Positions 1 to 8,527 of a stretch of 64,000 bases of DNA are shown one piece after another. The notes under the pieces are model-generated. The model had not been told where the DNA came from. It did not search any database and was given only the letters and a program-made list of their open reading frames with translations. The stretch is from NCBI RefSeq assembly GCF_041431135.1, contig NZ_CP107799.1:8944501-9008500 (forward strand), read 5' to 3'. Position numbers and translations under genes: made by a program. The stretch comes from Streptomyces sp. NBC_00554. GTDB lineage: Bacteria; Actinomycetota; Actinomycetes; Streptomycetales; Streptomycetaceae. How positions within the stretch are numbered: the stretch's first letter is position 1; each line of letters opens with the position of its first letter.

Positions 1-1098
1 CGCGACGCCATGATGTCCCAGATCCGCGGCGGCGCCCTCGGCCTCAAGATCCACGAGGACTGGGGGTCCACGCCCGCCGCCATCGACGCCGCGCTGACCG
101 TCGCCGACCGGACCGGCATCCAGGTCGCCATCCACACCGACACGCTGAATGAGTCCGGCTTCGTCGGCGACACCCTCGCCGCCATCGCCGGACGCGGCAT
201 CCACGCGTACCACACCGAGGGCGCGGGCGGCGGGCACGCACCCGACATCATGACCGTGGTCTCCGAACCGCACGTGCTGCCCAGCTCCACCAACCCGACC
301 CGGCCCTACACCGTCAACACCGCCGAGGAACACCTCGACATGCTGATGGTGTGCCACCACCTGAACCCGGCGGTCCCCGAGGACCTGGCCTTCGCCGAGT
401 CCCGGATCCGGCCGTCGACGATCGGGGCCGAGGACATCCTGCACGACCTCGGCGCCATCTCGATCATCTCCTCGGACGCCCAGGCCATGGGCCGGGTCGG
501 CGAGGTCATCATGCGGACCTGGCAGACCGCGCACGTGATGAAGCGGCGCCGAGGGGCGCTCCCCGGTGACGGCCGTGCGGACAACCACCGTGTACGTCGC
601 TATGTCGCCAAGTACACGATCAACCCGGCGCTTGCGCAGGGCCTCGCCCGCGAGGTCGGCTCCGTCGAGACCGGCAAGCTCGCCGACCTCGTGCTGTGGG
701 AGCCCGCGTTCTTCGGGGTCAAGCCGCACCTCGTCATCAAGGGCGGGCAGATCGCGTACGCGCAGATGGGCGACGCCAACGCGTCCATCCCGACGCCGCA
801 GCCGGTGCTGCCGCGGCCGATGTTCGGGGCGATCGGGCGGGCGCCGGCGTCCAACTCGTTCAACTTCGTCGCCCCGCTCGCCATCGAGGACGGGCTGCCC
901 GAGCGGCTCTCGCTCGGCAAGCGCTTCGTCGCCATCGAGTCGACGCGCGCGGTCACCAAGGCGGACATGCGTGAGAACGACGCGCGTCCACACGTCCGGA
1001 TCGACCCCGACAGCTTCGCCGTGCACATCGACGGGGAGCTGGTCGAGGCGACTCCGGCCGCCGAACTGCCCATGGCCCAGCGTTACTTCCTCTTCTGA
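1..1098 (+). CDS. ureC: Urease subunit alpha, C-terminal part (gene begins before the window)
   Basis: Catalytic subunit of cytoplasmic nickel urease, which hydrolyses urea to ammonia and carbamate. The frame is open from base 1, so the N-terminal third is missing. All active-site blocks of the visible part are present: GLKIHEDWG with the lysine that is carbamylated to bridge the nickels, AIHTDTLNESG, HTEGAGGGHAPD, the mobile-flap MVCHHLNP (Cys and His) and SSDAQAMGRVGE with the nickel-ligand Asp. The conserved C-terminus RYFLF follows. The stop overlaps the ureF start by one base (TGATG), consistent with an operon ureC-ureF-ureG-ureD. Confidence 0.98.
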   Translation, partial: RDAMMSQIRGGALGLKIHEDWGSTPAAIDAALTVADRTGIQVAIHTDTLNESGFVGDTLAAIAGRGIHAYHTEGAGGGHAPDIMTVVSEPHVLPSSTNPTRPYTVNTAEEHLDMLMVCHHLNPAVPEDLAFAESRIRPSTIGAEDILHDLGAISIISSDAQAMGRVGEVIMRTWQTAHVMKRRRGALPGDGRADNHRVRRYVAKYTINPALAQGLAREVGSVETGKLADLVLWEPAFFGVKPHLVIKGGQIAYAQMGDANASIPTPQPVLPRPMFGAIGRAPASNSFNFVAPLAIEDGLPERLSLGKRFVAIESTRAVTKADMRENDARPHVRIDPDSFAVHIDGELVEATPAAELPMAQRYFLF

Positions 1099-1772
1099 TG
1101 TCCAGGGCAGCGCTTCTCGTCCTGGCCGACGGCCGCTTTCCCGCCGGAGGGCACGCGCACTCCGGCGGGGCCGAGGCGGCCGTCAAGGCCGGGCGCATCA
1201 CGGGTGCGGCGAGTCTTGAGGACTTCTGCCGGGGGCGGCTGCACACGGCGGGGCTCGTGTCGGCCTCGCTGGCCGCGGCCGCTGCGATCGGGGTCGATCC
1301 GGTGGCGCTGGACGTGGCCGCGGATGCCCGTACGCCGTCGCCCGCGTTGCGGGTTGCCGCGCGGCGTCTTGGTCGGCAGTTGATGCGGGCGGCTCGGGCG
1401 ACGTGGCCCTCCGCCGAACTCGACTTGCTGGCGCGGGAGTTTCCCAAGGGGGCGCATCAGCCGGTGGTGCTTGGGCTGGCCGCGCGGGCTGCGGGGCTTG
1501 GGGCGGAGGATGCCGCGTACTGCTCCGTGTACGAGGCGGTCAGTGGGCCGGCTACGGCGTCGGTGCGGTTGCTCAGTCTGGATCCGTTCGATGCCACCGG
1601 GGCGTTGGCTCGGCTTGCGCCGGAGCTGGATCTCGTGGCGAGGGCTGCTGCCGACGCTGCTCGCCTTGCGATCGACTTCGGGGTGGACGCGCTGCCTGCG
1701 GCTTCCGCGCCGTTGCTGGAGATTGGTGCGGAGGCGCATGCGGCCTGGCCTGTACGTCTGTTCGCGTCGTAG
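1098..1772 (+). CDS. ureF: Urease accessory protein UreF
   Basis: A 224-residue UreF-type chaperone. In other organisms it forms a complex with UreD and UreG and gates delivery of nickel and CO2 to apo-urease. The opening LLVLADGRFPAGGHAHSGG is the family signature. The start codon overlaps the ureC stop, so the two are probably translationally coupled. Unlike the other junctions in this operon, the gap to ureG is 208 bp and filled with repeats. Confidence 0.95.
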   Translation: MSRAALLVLADGRFPAGGHAHSGGAEAAVKAGRITGAASLEDFCRGRLHTAGLVSASLAAAAAIGVDPVALDVAADARTPSPALRVAARRLGRQLMRAARATWPSAELDLLAREFPKGAHQPVVLGLAARAAGLGAEDAAYCSVYEAVSGPATASVRLLSLDPFDATGALARLAPELDLVARAAADAARLAIDFGVDALPAASAPLLEIGAEAHAAWPVRLFAS

Positions 1773-1811
1773 CGTTTTTTCGCCCCCTCCGCCCCTACCC
1801 GTCCCTTGTTC

Positions 1812-1830
1812 CTGGGGGCTCCGCCCCCAG
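1812..1830. repeat. GC hairpin of a dispersed Streptomyces intergenic repeat
   Basis: CTGGGGGC-TCC-GCCCCCAG forms a perfect 8-bp stem with a 3-nt loop. It is followed by a segment (CCTCAAACGCCGGACGGG, near 1859-1876) that I recall as recurring in many Streptomyces intergenic regions. It lies 40 bp after the ureF stop and could act as a weak terminator or processing site inside the urease operon. Confidence 0.6.
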
Positions 1831-1890
1831 ACCCCCGTATCGGCCTGAACGGCCTCGTCCTCAAACGCCGGACGGGCTGAAAGATCTCTC

Positions 1891-1964
1891 CCCGGCCGGA
1901 GCTGAAGAGCGCTACCCCTGGCCGAGGCTGAAAAGCACCCCCTGGCCAGAGCTGAAAAGCCACC
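1891..1964 (+). repeat. Three degenerate ~25-bp tandem repeats before ureG
   Basis: Three consecutive units share the core (C)GGCC(G/A)(G/A)(A/G)GCTGAA(A/G)AGC, at about 1891-1916, 1917-1938 and 1940-1964. A fourth, more diverged copy (GACGGGCTGAAAGATC) lies just upstream at 1871-1886. The array ends 16 bp before the ureG start. Nothing in it reads as a plausible protein. Confidence 0.7.
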
Positions 1965-1980
1965 ATCTGGAGCCGCCACC

Positions 1981-2658
1981 ATGCACCTCGACCACTCCCA
2001 CGACGGGCCCTCCGCTCTCAGCGCCGACGCCCACCGTCCCGATGGCACCCGTCGTGCCCTTCGTATAGGGCTCGGTGGGCCGGTCGGCTCGGGCAAGACC
2101 GCGACCGTCGCCGCGCTCTGCCGGGCTCTGCGCGAGGAGTTGTCCCTTGCCGTTGTCACGAACGACATTTACACGCGTGAGGACGCCGAGTTCCTGTTGC
2201 GTGAGGCGGTGCTGCCGCCCGAGCGGATCACTGCAGTGGAGACGGGGGCCTGCCCGCACACGGCGATCCGGGACGACATCTCCGCCAACCTCGAAGCGGT
2301 CGAGGATCTGGAGGACGAGGTCGGGCCGCTGGACCTCATCCTCGTCGAGTCCGGGGGCGACAACCTGACCGCGACCTTCTCCAAGGGGCTGGTCGACGCG
2401 CAGATCTTCGTGATCGACGTGGCGGGCGGGGACGACATTCCGCGCAAGGGCGGGCCCGGGGTGACCACGGCCGACCTGTTGGTGGTCAACAAGACCGACC
2501 TGGCGCCGTACGTCGGGTCCGATCTGGGGCGGATGGCGGCCGACGCGAAGACGCAGCGGGCCGAACTGCCTGTGGTGTTCCAGTCGTTGCGGGCCGAGGG
2601 CGGGGTCGCGGACGTCGCCGCGTGGGTGCGGGAGCGGCTCGCCGCGTGGACGGCATGA
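1981..2658 (+). CDS. ureG: Urease accessory GTPase UreG
   Basis: A 225-residue SIMIBI-class GTPase that supplies nickel for urease maturation. The P-loop GGPVGSGKT is at residues 32-40. The conserved metal-binding Cys-Pro-His lies in TGACPHTAIRDD, and VVNKTDLAPYVG is the guanine-specificity motif. The N-terminus is His-rich (MHLDHSHD), a common nickel-handling extension. The SD-like TGGAGCC lies 7-9 nt before the ATG. Its stop overlaps the ureD start as ATGA. Confidence 0.97.
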   Translation: MHLDHSHDGPSALSADAHRPDGTRRALRIGLGGPVGSGKTATVAALCRALREELSLAVVTNDIYTREDAEFLLREAVLPPERITAVETGACPHTAIRDDISANLEAVEDLEDEVGPLDLILVESGGDNLTATFSKGLVDAQIFVIDVAGGDDIPRKGGPGVTTADLLVVNKTDLAPYVGSDLGRMAADAKTQRAELPVVFQSLRAEGGVADVAAWVRERLAAWTA

Positions 2659-3410
2659 CGACGGGGGTACGGGCCACCGCGCGGATCGGGGCGCGGGACG
2701 ACGGCCGGGGCGGTACCTCCCTGCCGGTGCTCGAGGGGGACGGGCCGCTCGCCCTGCGGCGCACCCGGGGCGTGGGATCCGAGGCGCGGGTCATGCTCGT
2801 CGGCGCGATGAGCGGCCCGCTCGGCGGTGACCACTTCACCGTGGAGGCGGAGGCCGCGGCCGGGGCCCGGCTGCACATCGGGTCGGCGGCCGCCACCATC
2901 GCCCTGCCGGGGCAGGCCAAGGGCGAGTCGCGCTACGACGTGCGCCTGAAGGTGGCCGACGGGGGTGAGCTGCGTTGGCTGCCCGAGCAGTTGATCTCCG
3001 CCAACGGGAGTGATCTGTACGTCTCCTCGCGGATCGAGCTGGCGGCGGGAGCCCGGCTGGTCTTCCGGGAGGAGCAGGTACTCGGTCGAGCGGGTGAGGA
3101 ACCCGGTCGGCTCAGCAGCCGTCTCACTGTGCGGCTCGACGGACGGCCGTTGCTGGATCAGGAGCTGTCCTGCGGACCGGGCGCCCCCGGCGGCTGGGAC
3201 GGTCCCGCGGTCCTGGCAGGGCATCGTGCGCTGGGGCAACTGCTCGTCGTACGCCCGGAGTTCGCAGACGTACCGGTGCAGGCGCGGCTCCTTGGCGAGT
3301 ACGCCTCGCTCATGCCGCTCGCCGGTCCCGCCGTGCTCGTGACCGCGCTGGCGTCGGACGCGCTGCGGCTGCGGCGGGTGCTGGACGAGGCGCTGAGTTC
3401 GCTCGGCTGA
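2655..3410 (+). CDS. ureD: Urease accessory protein UreD (UreH)
   Basis: A 251-residue UreD-family scaffold protein that binds apo-urease and joins UreF and UreG in the activation complex. The start is taken at the ATG overlapping the ureG stop (ATGA); a longer in-frame start at 2622 lies inside ureG. Family features include the internal ARLHIGSAAATIALPGQAKG and LRWLPEQLISANGSD. It is the last gene of the operon. Confidence 0.93.
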   Translation: MTTGVRATARIGARDDGRGGTSLPVLEGDGPLALRRTRGVGSEARVMLVGAMSGPLGGDHFTVEAEAAAGARLHIGSAAATIALPGQAKGESRYDVRLKVADGGELRWLPEQLISANGSDLYVSSRIELAAGARLVFREEQVLGRAGEEPGRLSSRLTVRLDGRPLLDQELSCGPGAPGGWDGPAVLAGHRALGQLLVVRPEFADVPVQARLLGEYASLMPLAGPAVLVTALASDALRLRRVLDEALSSLG

Positions 3411-3517
3411 GGCCCGTGATGCGGCTGTCTCCGCTCAACGGGGCAGCTCTCACCGGTTATCGGATTAGTAAAGAACCCACGCGGCATCTGTTCTCAGGTA
3501 CCTCACAGCCGAAAGGA

Positions 3518-3548
3518 TCCCCGTACCAATCGCAACGATGTACGGGGA
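3518..3548 (+). promoter_or_regulatory. Hairpin that covers the ribosome-binding site of the next gene
   Basis: TCCCCGTAC (3518-3526) is perfectly complementary to GTACGGGGA (3540-3548), giving a 9-bp stem with a 13-nt loop. The right arm contains most of the Shine-Dalgarno GGGGAGG (3544-3550) that serves the TTG start at 3557. This arrangement would let RNA folding control translation. It is inferred from sequence only. Confidence 0.5.
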
Positions 3549-3556
3549 GGTCCCAC

Positions 3557-5152
3557 TTGAGGGGCATCAGACCGACGAAACGGGTGACAGCGCTCGGTTC
3601 GGCCGGAGCGCTCGTCACGGCGACCCTGATAGCCGGAGCCGTGGCGGCTCCGTCGGCCACCGCCGACGCAGGCCACGGGCAGGACCGCGAGGCCCGCGGA
3701 GCGGCGATCGCTGCGGACCGGGCCGCCAAGGCCGGGATCGACTGGCAGGACTGTCCGGCCGACTGGGGCTTCGTGAAGCCGATCCAGTGCGGCTGGGTGA
3801 CCGTCCCGCTCGACTACGCCCACCCGAACGGCAAGAAGATCAAGCTCGCCGTCGACCGCATCGGGAACACGGGCACGCAGGCGGAGCGCCAGGGCGCCCT
3901 CGTCTACAACCCGGGCGGCCCCGGCGGCTCCGGCATGCGTTTCCCGACCCGGGTGACCAACAAGAACCCGATCTGGGCGAACACGGCGAAGGCGTACGAC
4001 TTCGTGGGCTTCGACCCGCGCGGTGTCGGCCACTCGGCGCCCATCTCCTGCATCGACCCGCAGGAGTTCGTGAAGGCGCCCAAGGCCGACCCCGTGCCGG
4101 ACTCCGAGGCGGACAAGCGTGCCCAGCGCAAGCTTGCCGCCGAGTACGCGGACGGCTGCGCCGAGCGCAGCGGCGACATGCTGCCGCAGATGACCACGCC
4201 GAACACCGTGCGCGACCTGGACGTCATCCGGGCCGCACTCGGCGAGAGGAAGCTCAACTTCCTGGGCGTCTCCTACGGCACGTACATCGGCGCCGTCTAC
4301 GGCACGATGTACCCGACGCACGTCCGGCGCATGGTCGTCGACAGTGTCGTCAACCCGTCGCGCGAGAAGATCTGGTACGAGGCCAACCTCGATCAGGATG
4401 TCGCGTTCGAGGGCCGCTGGAAGGACTGGGAGGACTGGGTCGCCAAGAACGACGCGACCTTCCACCTCGGCGACACCCGGGCCGAGGTGCAGGACCAGTG
4501 GCTGAAGCTGCGGGCCACCGCGAAGGCGAACCCGATCGGCGGGGTCGTCGGTCCCGCCGAGCTCATCGGCTTCTTCCAGAGCGCCCCGTACTACGACTCC
4601 TCGTGGGTGCCGGTCGCCACGGTGTTCAGCCAGTACGTCGCCGGTGACACGCAGGCGATCGTCGACGCCGCCGCCCCCGACCTGTCGGACACCGCGGGCA
4701 ACGCCTCCGCGGAGAACGGCAACGCCGTCTACACGGCCGTCGAGTGCACCGACGCCAAGTGGCCCACCAGCTGGAAGAAGTGGGACCGGGACAACACGCG
4801 GCTCAACAAGGACTACCCGTTCATGACCTGGGCCAACGCGTGGCTGAACCTGCCCTGCGCGACCTGGCCGGCGAAGCAGCAGACCCCGGTCAACGTGAAG
4901 ACCGGCAAGGGCCTGCCTGCTGTCCTGATCGTGCAGTCCACCAATGACGCCGCCACCCCGTACGAGGGCGCCGTCGAACTGCACCAGCGTTTCAAGGGCT
5001 CCCGCCTGATCACCGAGAAGGACGCGGGCTCGCACGGCGTGACCGGCCTGGTCAACCCGTGCATCAACACGCGGGTGGACACCTACCTGCTCACCGGGAA
5101 GACGGACGCGGCCGATGTGACGTGCGCGCCGCACGCCACGCCCAAGCCGTAA
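3557..5152 (+). CDS. Secreted alpha/beta-hydrolase, tripeptidyl aminopeptidase (S33/TAP) family
   Basis: A 531-residue secreted serine peptidase of the family that removes tripeptides from protein N-termini. TTG is chosen as start because GGGGAGG sits 6 nt upstream and a clean signal peptide follows: RGIRPTKR, a hydrophobic core, then AAPSATA-DA near residue 36. The oxyanion region YNPGGPGGSG precedes the nucleophile Ser239 in GVSYG. Asp464 (QSTNDAATP) and His493 (AGSHGV) complete the triad in the C-terminal TAP-like domain. An upstream ATG at 3416 would bury the signal peptide. A convergent terminator follows. Confidence 0.9.
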   Translation: MRGIRPTKRVTALGSAGALVTATLIAGAVAAPSATADAGHGQDREARGAAIAADRAAKAGIDWQDCPADWGFVKPIQCGWVTVPLDYAHPNGKKIKLAVDRIGNTGTQAERQGALVYNPGGPGGSGMRFPTRVTNKNPIWANTAKAYDFVGFDPRGVGHSAPISCIDPQEFVKAPKADPVPDSEADKRAQRKLAAEYADGCAERSGDMLPQMTTPNTVRDLDVIRAALGERKLNFLGVSYGTYIGAVYGTMYPTHVRRMVVDSVVNPSREKIWYEANLDQDVAFEGRWKDWEDWVAKNDATFHLGDTRAEVQDQWLKLRATAKANPIGGVVGPAELIGFFQSAPYYDSSWVPVATVFSQYVAGDTQAIVDAAAPDLSDTAGNASAENGNAVYTAVECTDAKWPTSWKKWDRDNTRLNKDYPFMTWANAWLNLPCATWPAKQQTPVNVKTGKGLPAVLIVQSTNDAATPYEGAVELHQRFKGSRLITEKDAGSHGVTGLVNPCINTRVDTYLLTGKTDAADVTCAPHATPKP

Positions 5153-5167
5153 CCACGCATGAAGGCA

Positions 5168-5193
5168 GGGGCGGCCGGATCTCCGGCCGCCCC
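5168..5193. terminator. Bidirectional terminator between convergent genes
   Basis: GGGGCGGCCGGA-TC-TCCGGCCGCCCC is a perfect 12-bp inverted repeat. It sits 15 bp after the peptidase stop and 4 bp before the end of the convergent epimerase gene. No T tract follows, which is usual for Streptomyces. Confidence 0.85.
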
Positions 5194-5197
5194 TCGC

Positions 5198-6223
5198 TCA
5201 TGTCGCCGACCAGGCGTCCTCGGCGGCGTAGTCGAAGAGATCCCCGTACGCCTGGAACATCTTGGGATACGCCTCCCGCCAGTCCCGTCCGGCCAGTTGG
5301 CGATCGATCGACGCGACCGTCTCCGGCAGCGACTCGGCGTACTCCACCACCGGGCGGTAGCCCAACTCCCGTTCGGCCGCCGACATGTCGCAGACCATGG
5401 GAGCCGGAACGGTCCACGGGGTGTCACCCACGGTCGGAGCGGGCGGCGGGCCGTCCACCAGAACGCTCTCCGTCTCGACGCCCATCACGGCGTCGATCGC
5501 CGCGCAGATCTCGGCCACCGTGGGCGCCTCGGGATCGCAGGCGTTGAGGACACGCGGCCCCGGCCGCGCGGCAGCCAGGCGGATCAGCTCGGCGATGTTG
5601 TGGACGCTCGCCGGATGGAAGCGGCTCGTGCCGCCGAACGCGAGGATCCGTCTGCGCCGGCTGTCGAGGTTGCGCTTGACGACATACAGCTCGCGGGGTG
5701 TGCGGCAGTACGGGCCGTGGATGGCGCCCGCGCGCAGCAGGGTCGTCGGCAACTGGTCGGCGGCCGCGAGGAGTTCGTGCTCCAGCGCGGCCTTTCGGCT
5801 GCTGTACGTGTCGTCACCGGGCCGCACGGTGCGCAGGCTCTCGGGGATCGGCACCGGGTACTCGGGGAACCCGTCCGGCTCGGACTGGGTGTCGAAACCG
5901 CGGCCCTTGTCGTCCTCGTACACCGACACGCTGGAGATCACCACTGCCGAGCCGACGCGATCGGCGAGCCCTGCCAACTGCCGTGCGTGTTCCGCCCCGT
6001 AGGCGACCATGTCGACGAGCACGTCGCAGCCGTCGCCGATCACCTCGGCCAGCGCCGCGTCGTCCGCCCGGTCGAGCCGCGCGGAGCGCACTTCCTCCGG
6101 CCAGGTTCCGTCCCGGCCGCCGCCGAGCGAGGCGGCCGTCACCTCCCAGCCGTCCCGCGCGAGCGCGCCCACGGCCGCGCGTCCGATCTGCCCTGTCGCT
6201 CCGATCACTACAGCACGTCTCAT
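5198..6223 (-). CDS. NAD-dependent epimerase/dehydratase (extended SDR)
   Basis: A 341-residue extended short-chain dehydrogenase. The Rossmann motif GATGQIG begins at residue 8, VISSVSVYED gives the active-site Ser region, and the catalytic YxxxK is TYSSRK. Substrate cannot be deduced; similar proteins act on nucleotide sugars or reduce small carbonyls. The Rossmann strand begins immediately, so the ATG at 6223 is reliable. No Shine-Dalgarno is visible; TACATT ends 8 nt before the ATG, so the mRNA may be leaderless. Confidence 0.85.
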   Translation of the reverse strand: MRRAVVIGATGQIGRAAVGALARDGWEVTAASLGGGRDGTWPEEVRSARLDRADDAALAEVIGDGCDVLVDMVAYGAEHARQLAGLADRVGSAVVISSVSVYEDDKGRGFDTQSEPDGFPEYPVPIPESLRTVRPGDDTYSSRKAALEHELLAAADQLPTTLLRAGAIHGPYCRTPRELYVVKRNLDSRRRRILAFGGTSRFHPASVHNIAELIRLAAARPGPRVLNACDPEAPTVAEICAAIDAVMGVETESVLVDGPPPAPTVGDTPWTVPAPMVCDMSAAERELGYRPVVEYAESLPETVASIDRQLAGRDWREAYPKMFQAYGDLFDYAAEDAWSAT

Positions 6224-6266
6224 ACGTATAAAATGTACAGGACGTACGGCTAGTGCTGCCGGGCTT

Positions 6267-6992
6267 TCAACTCAGCGGCAGCCGTGGGAACTTGCGGGCG
6301 TTCTCCGCGCGCTCCGCTGCCTCCTCGGCCTTGACGACGGCCGCGTACTGGTCGACGTACTCCTGCTCGGAGAGGGTGAGGATGGCGTACATGATCTCGT
6401 CGGTGATGGCGCGCAGGATGGCCTTCTCGTTCTCCATCCCGGCGTAGCGGGAGAAGTCGAGGGGCTTGCCGAAGCGGATGGCGACGGGGTGGATCTTCGG
6501 GATCTTCCGGCCCGGCGGCTGGGCCTCGAAGGTGCCGATCATCGCGCAGGGGATGACGGGTGCCTGGGCCTTCAGCGCCATCACCGCGACGCCGACCTTG
6601 CCCTTGTAGAGGCGGCCGTCGTGGGAGCGGGTGCCCTCCGGGTAGATGCCCAGCAGTTCGTCCTTGGCCAGGACGCCGAGCCCCTCGCGGATCGCGGCCT
6701 GGCCCGCGTCCTTGCCCGAGCGGTCCACCGGGATCTGCCCGGCGCTGCGGAAGAAGGCGGCGATCAGCCGGCCCCTGATGCCGGGGCCCGTGAAGTACTC
6801 GGCCTTCGCGAGGAAGGTGATGCGGCGCTTGAGGATCGCGGGCATCAGGAAGTGGTCCGAGAAGGACAGATGGTTGCCGGCGACGATGGCCGCCCCCGAC
6901 GACGGGATGTGCTCAAGACCCTCGATCCGAGGCCGGAAGACCAGTCTCAACAGCGGACCCAGAAGCACGTATTTGAGCACGTAGTAGAACAT
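6267..6992 (-). CDS. plsC: 1-acyl-sn-glycerol-3-phosphate acyltransferase (PlsC family)
   Basis: A 241-residue membrane-associated acyltransferase of phospholipid synthesis, transferring an acyl chain to lysophosphatidate. The signature NHLSFSD (NHx4D) is near residue 40 and YPEGTRS (EGTR) lies further on. The start at 6992 (MFYYVLKYVLLGP) is preferred over 7025 because GAGGAG lies 8 nt upstream and the hydrophobic N-terminus matches family usage. It lies downstream of rocD on the same strand but is separated by a 308-bp gap with strong hairpins, so it is probably its own unit. Confidence 0.9.
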   Translation of the reverse strand: MFYYVLKYVLLGPLLRLVFRPRIEGLEHIPSSGAAIVAGNHLSFSDHFLMPAILKRRITFLAKAEYFTGPGIRGRLIAAFFRSAGQIPVDRSGKDAGQAAIREGLGVLAKDELLGIYPEGTRSHDGRLYKGKVGVAVMALKAQAPVIPCAMIGTFEAQPPGRKIPKIHPVAIRFGKPLDFSRYAGMENEKAILRAITDEIMYAILTLSEQEYVDQYAAVVKAEEAAERAENARKFPRLPLS

Positions 6993-7300
6993 GTGGTTGC
7001 TCCTCGCCCCGGCGGATCGGCTCAACCGCCGCGTTCTAGCAGGTCAGCGGCGCGCGGTGGGGTGTCAGTGTATGGGCAGGTGTGGTCCGTTGGAACGGTG
7101 CCTTACCGGCCTCCTGCTGAACCTCTGCCGATCATGCCGGACCGGCCATGTCCTTGGCGCCTCGGCTGGCCGAGGTGGGGACGCCGCTGGGGCGACACAC
7201 CGGCCGGTGTGTCGCCCCAACGGCGTCTCGCCGCACGTGCTGCGGCTGGTTCCCCACCCCGGTGCTGCGTCAGGGCGACGACCGGGCCGGGGCGCCGCTT
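6993..7300. other. Gene-free gap with hairpins
   Basis: 308 bp between plsC and rocD, both on the minus strand, hold no credible ORF. They contain CCTCGG-CTGG-CCGAGG (7160-7175), the large palindrome at 7181-7226, and GGCGCC repeated in inverted orientation at 7291-7296 and 7304-7309 around the rocD stop. The plsC promoter must lie here, but no confident -10/-35 pair is seen. Confidence 0.6.
7181..7226. terminator. 46-bp near-perfect palindrome, probable terminator of rocD
   Basis: GGGGCGACACACCGG joins CCGGTGTGTCGCCCC without a gap at 7203/7204, and the outer arms ACGCCG and CGGCGT extend it. Each arm is 23 nt with a single C/A mismatch. It lies 75 bp beyond the rocD stop. It could terminate rocD transcription or form a cruciform; without a loop, the RNA hairpin would open a few central pairs. 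Confidence 0.6.
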
Positions 7301-8527
7301 TCAGGCGCCTCGCGTCAGAACTTTCTCCAACGCCCCGAGAGCCGACCGCAGTTCGTCGCCGGTGATGGTCAGCGGAGGGGCCAGCCGGATCGTCGAACCG
7401 TGCGTGTCCTTGACCAGGACGCCCTCGCGCATCAGGCCCTCGCTGATCTCGCGGCCCGTGCCGATGGCGGGATCGATGTCCACGCCCGCCCACAGTCCGC
7501 GCGCGCGGAAGCCCTCGACACCCCGGCCCACGAGCGCGGCCAGACCGTCCCGCAGGACCACGCCCAACTCGGCCGCCCTGCGCTGGAATTCACCGGTCTC
7601 AAGGAGTTCGACGACGGCCGAACCGACCGCCGCGGCGAGCGGGTTGCCGCCGAAGGTCGAGCCGTGCTCGCCGGGACGCAGTACTTCGAGCACGTCACGG
7701 CGCCCGACCACCGCGGAGACCGGCACGATGCCGCCGCCGAGCGCCTTGCCGAGGAGGAGAAGGTCCGGGACGACCGCCTCGTGCTCGACGGCGAGGGTGG
7801 TGCCCGTGCGGCCCAGACCCGACTGGATCTCGTCCGCGATGAACAGGCAGCCCTTGCGGCGGGTCAGCTCGCGGACGCCGGCGAGGTAGCCGTCGGCCGG
7901 GATGACGACCCCCGCCTCGCCCTGGATGGGCTCGATCAGCACGGCCGCAGTCGTCTCGTCGACGGCCGCTTCGAGCGCGGCGAGGTCGTTGTACGGGACG
8001 ATCCGGAAACCCGGCGTGAAGGGCCCGAAGCCCGCGCGGGCCGTCTCGTCCGTGGAGAAGCTGACGATGGTGGTCGTACGGCCGTGGAAGTTGTCGGCGG
8101 CCACGACGATCGTCGCCTGGTCGGGTGCGACGCCCTTCACCTCGTACGCCCACTTGCGGGCCACCTTGACGGCGCTCTCCACCGCCTCCGCGCCCGTGTT
8201 CATCGGCAGCACCATGTCCAGGCCCGTCAACTCGGCCAGCGACTGGGCGAACTGGGCGAGCCGGTCGTTGTGGAAGGCGCGCGAGGTGAGCGTCAGCCGG
8301 TCGAGCTGGCGGTGCGCGGCCTCGATCAGCACCGGGTTGCGGTGACCGAAGTTGAGGGCCGAGTAGCCCGCCAGCATGTCGAGGTAGCGACGGCCCTCGA
8401 CGTCCTCGACCCAGGTGCCCTCGGCGCGGGCGACGACCACGGGCAGCGGGTGGTAGTTGTGCGCGAGGACGGGCGCCTCGGCGCGGATCAGTTCCTCGGA
8501 CGTACGCGTGAGCGCGGGAGCGGTCAT
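7301..8527 (-). CDS. rocD: Ornithine aminotransferase
   Basis: A 408-residue PLP enzyme (class III aminotransferase) converting ornithine plus 2-oxoglutarate to glutamate-5-semialdehyde and glutamate. Cofactor residues are visible: MNTGAEAVE for phosphate binding, Asp232 in FIADEIQSGLGRTG and the Schiff-base Lys261 in LLLLGKALGGG. Its start overlaps the stop of ddaH (ATGA), so the two are translationally coupled. DDAH yields citrulline and OAT consumes ornithine, so the pair belongs to arginine/ornithine catabolism. The Lrp-type gene just upstream is the likely local regulator. Confidence 0.95.
   Translation of the reverse strand: MTAPALTRTSEELIRAEAPVLAHNYHPLPVVVARAEGTWVEDVEGRRYLDMLAGYSALNFGHRNPVLIEAAHRQLDRLTLTSRAFHNDRLAQFAQSLAELTGLDMVLPMNTGAEAVESAVKVARKWAYEVKGVAPDQATIVVAADNFHGRTTTIVSFSTDETARAGFGPFTPGFRIVPYNDLAALEAAVDETTAAVLIEPIQGEAGVVIPADGYLAGVRELTRRKGCLFIADEIQSGLGRTGTTLAVEHEAVVPDLLLLGKALGGGIVPVSAVVGRRDVLEVLRPGEHGSTFGGNPLAAAVGSAVVELLETGEFQRRAAELGVVLRDGLAALVGRGVEGFRARGLWAGVDIDPAIGTGREISEGLMREGVLVKDTHGSTIRLAPPLTITGDELRSALGALEKVLTRGA

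Noticed and set aside
3503..5134. 543-residue ORF antisense to the secreted peptidase
   Set aside because: Its Val/Arg/Gly-rich translation has no family features, and the plus-strand frame has an intact catalytic triad and signal peptide. Such frames arise from GC bias.
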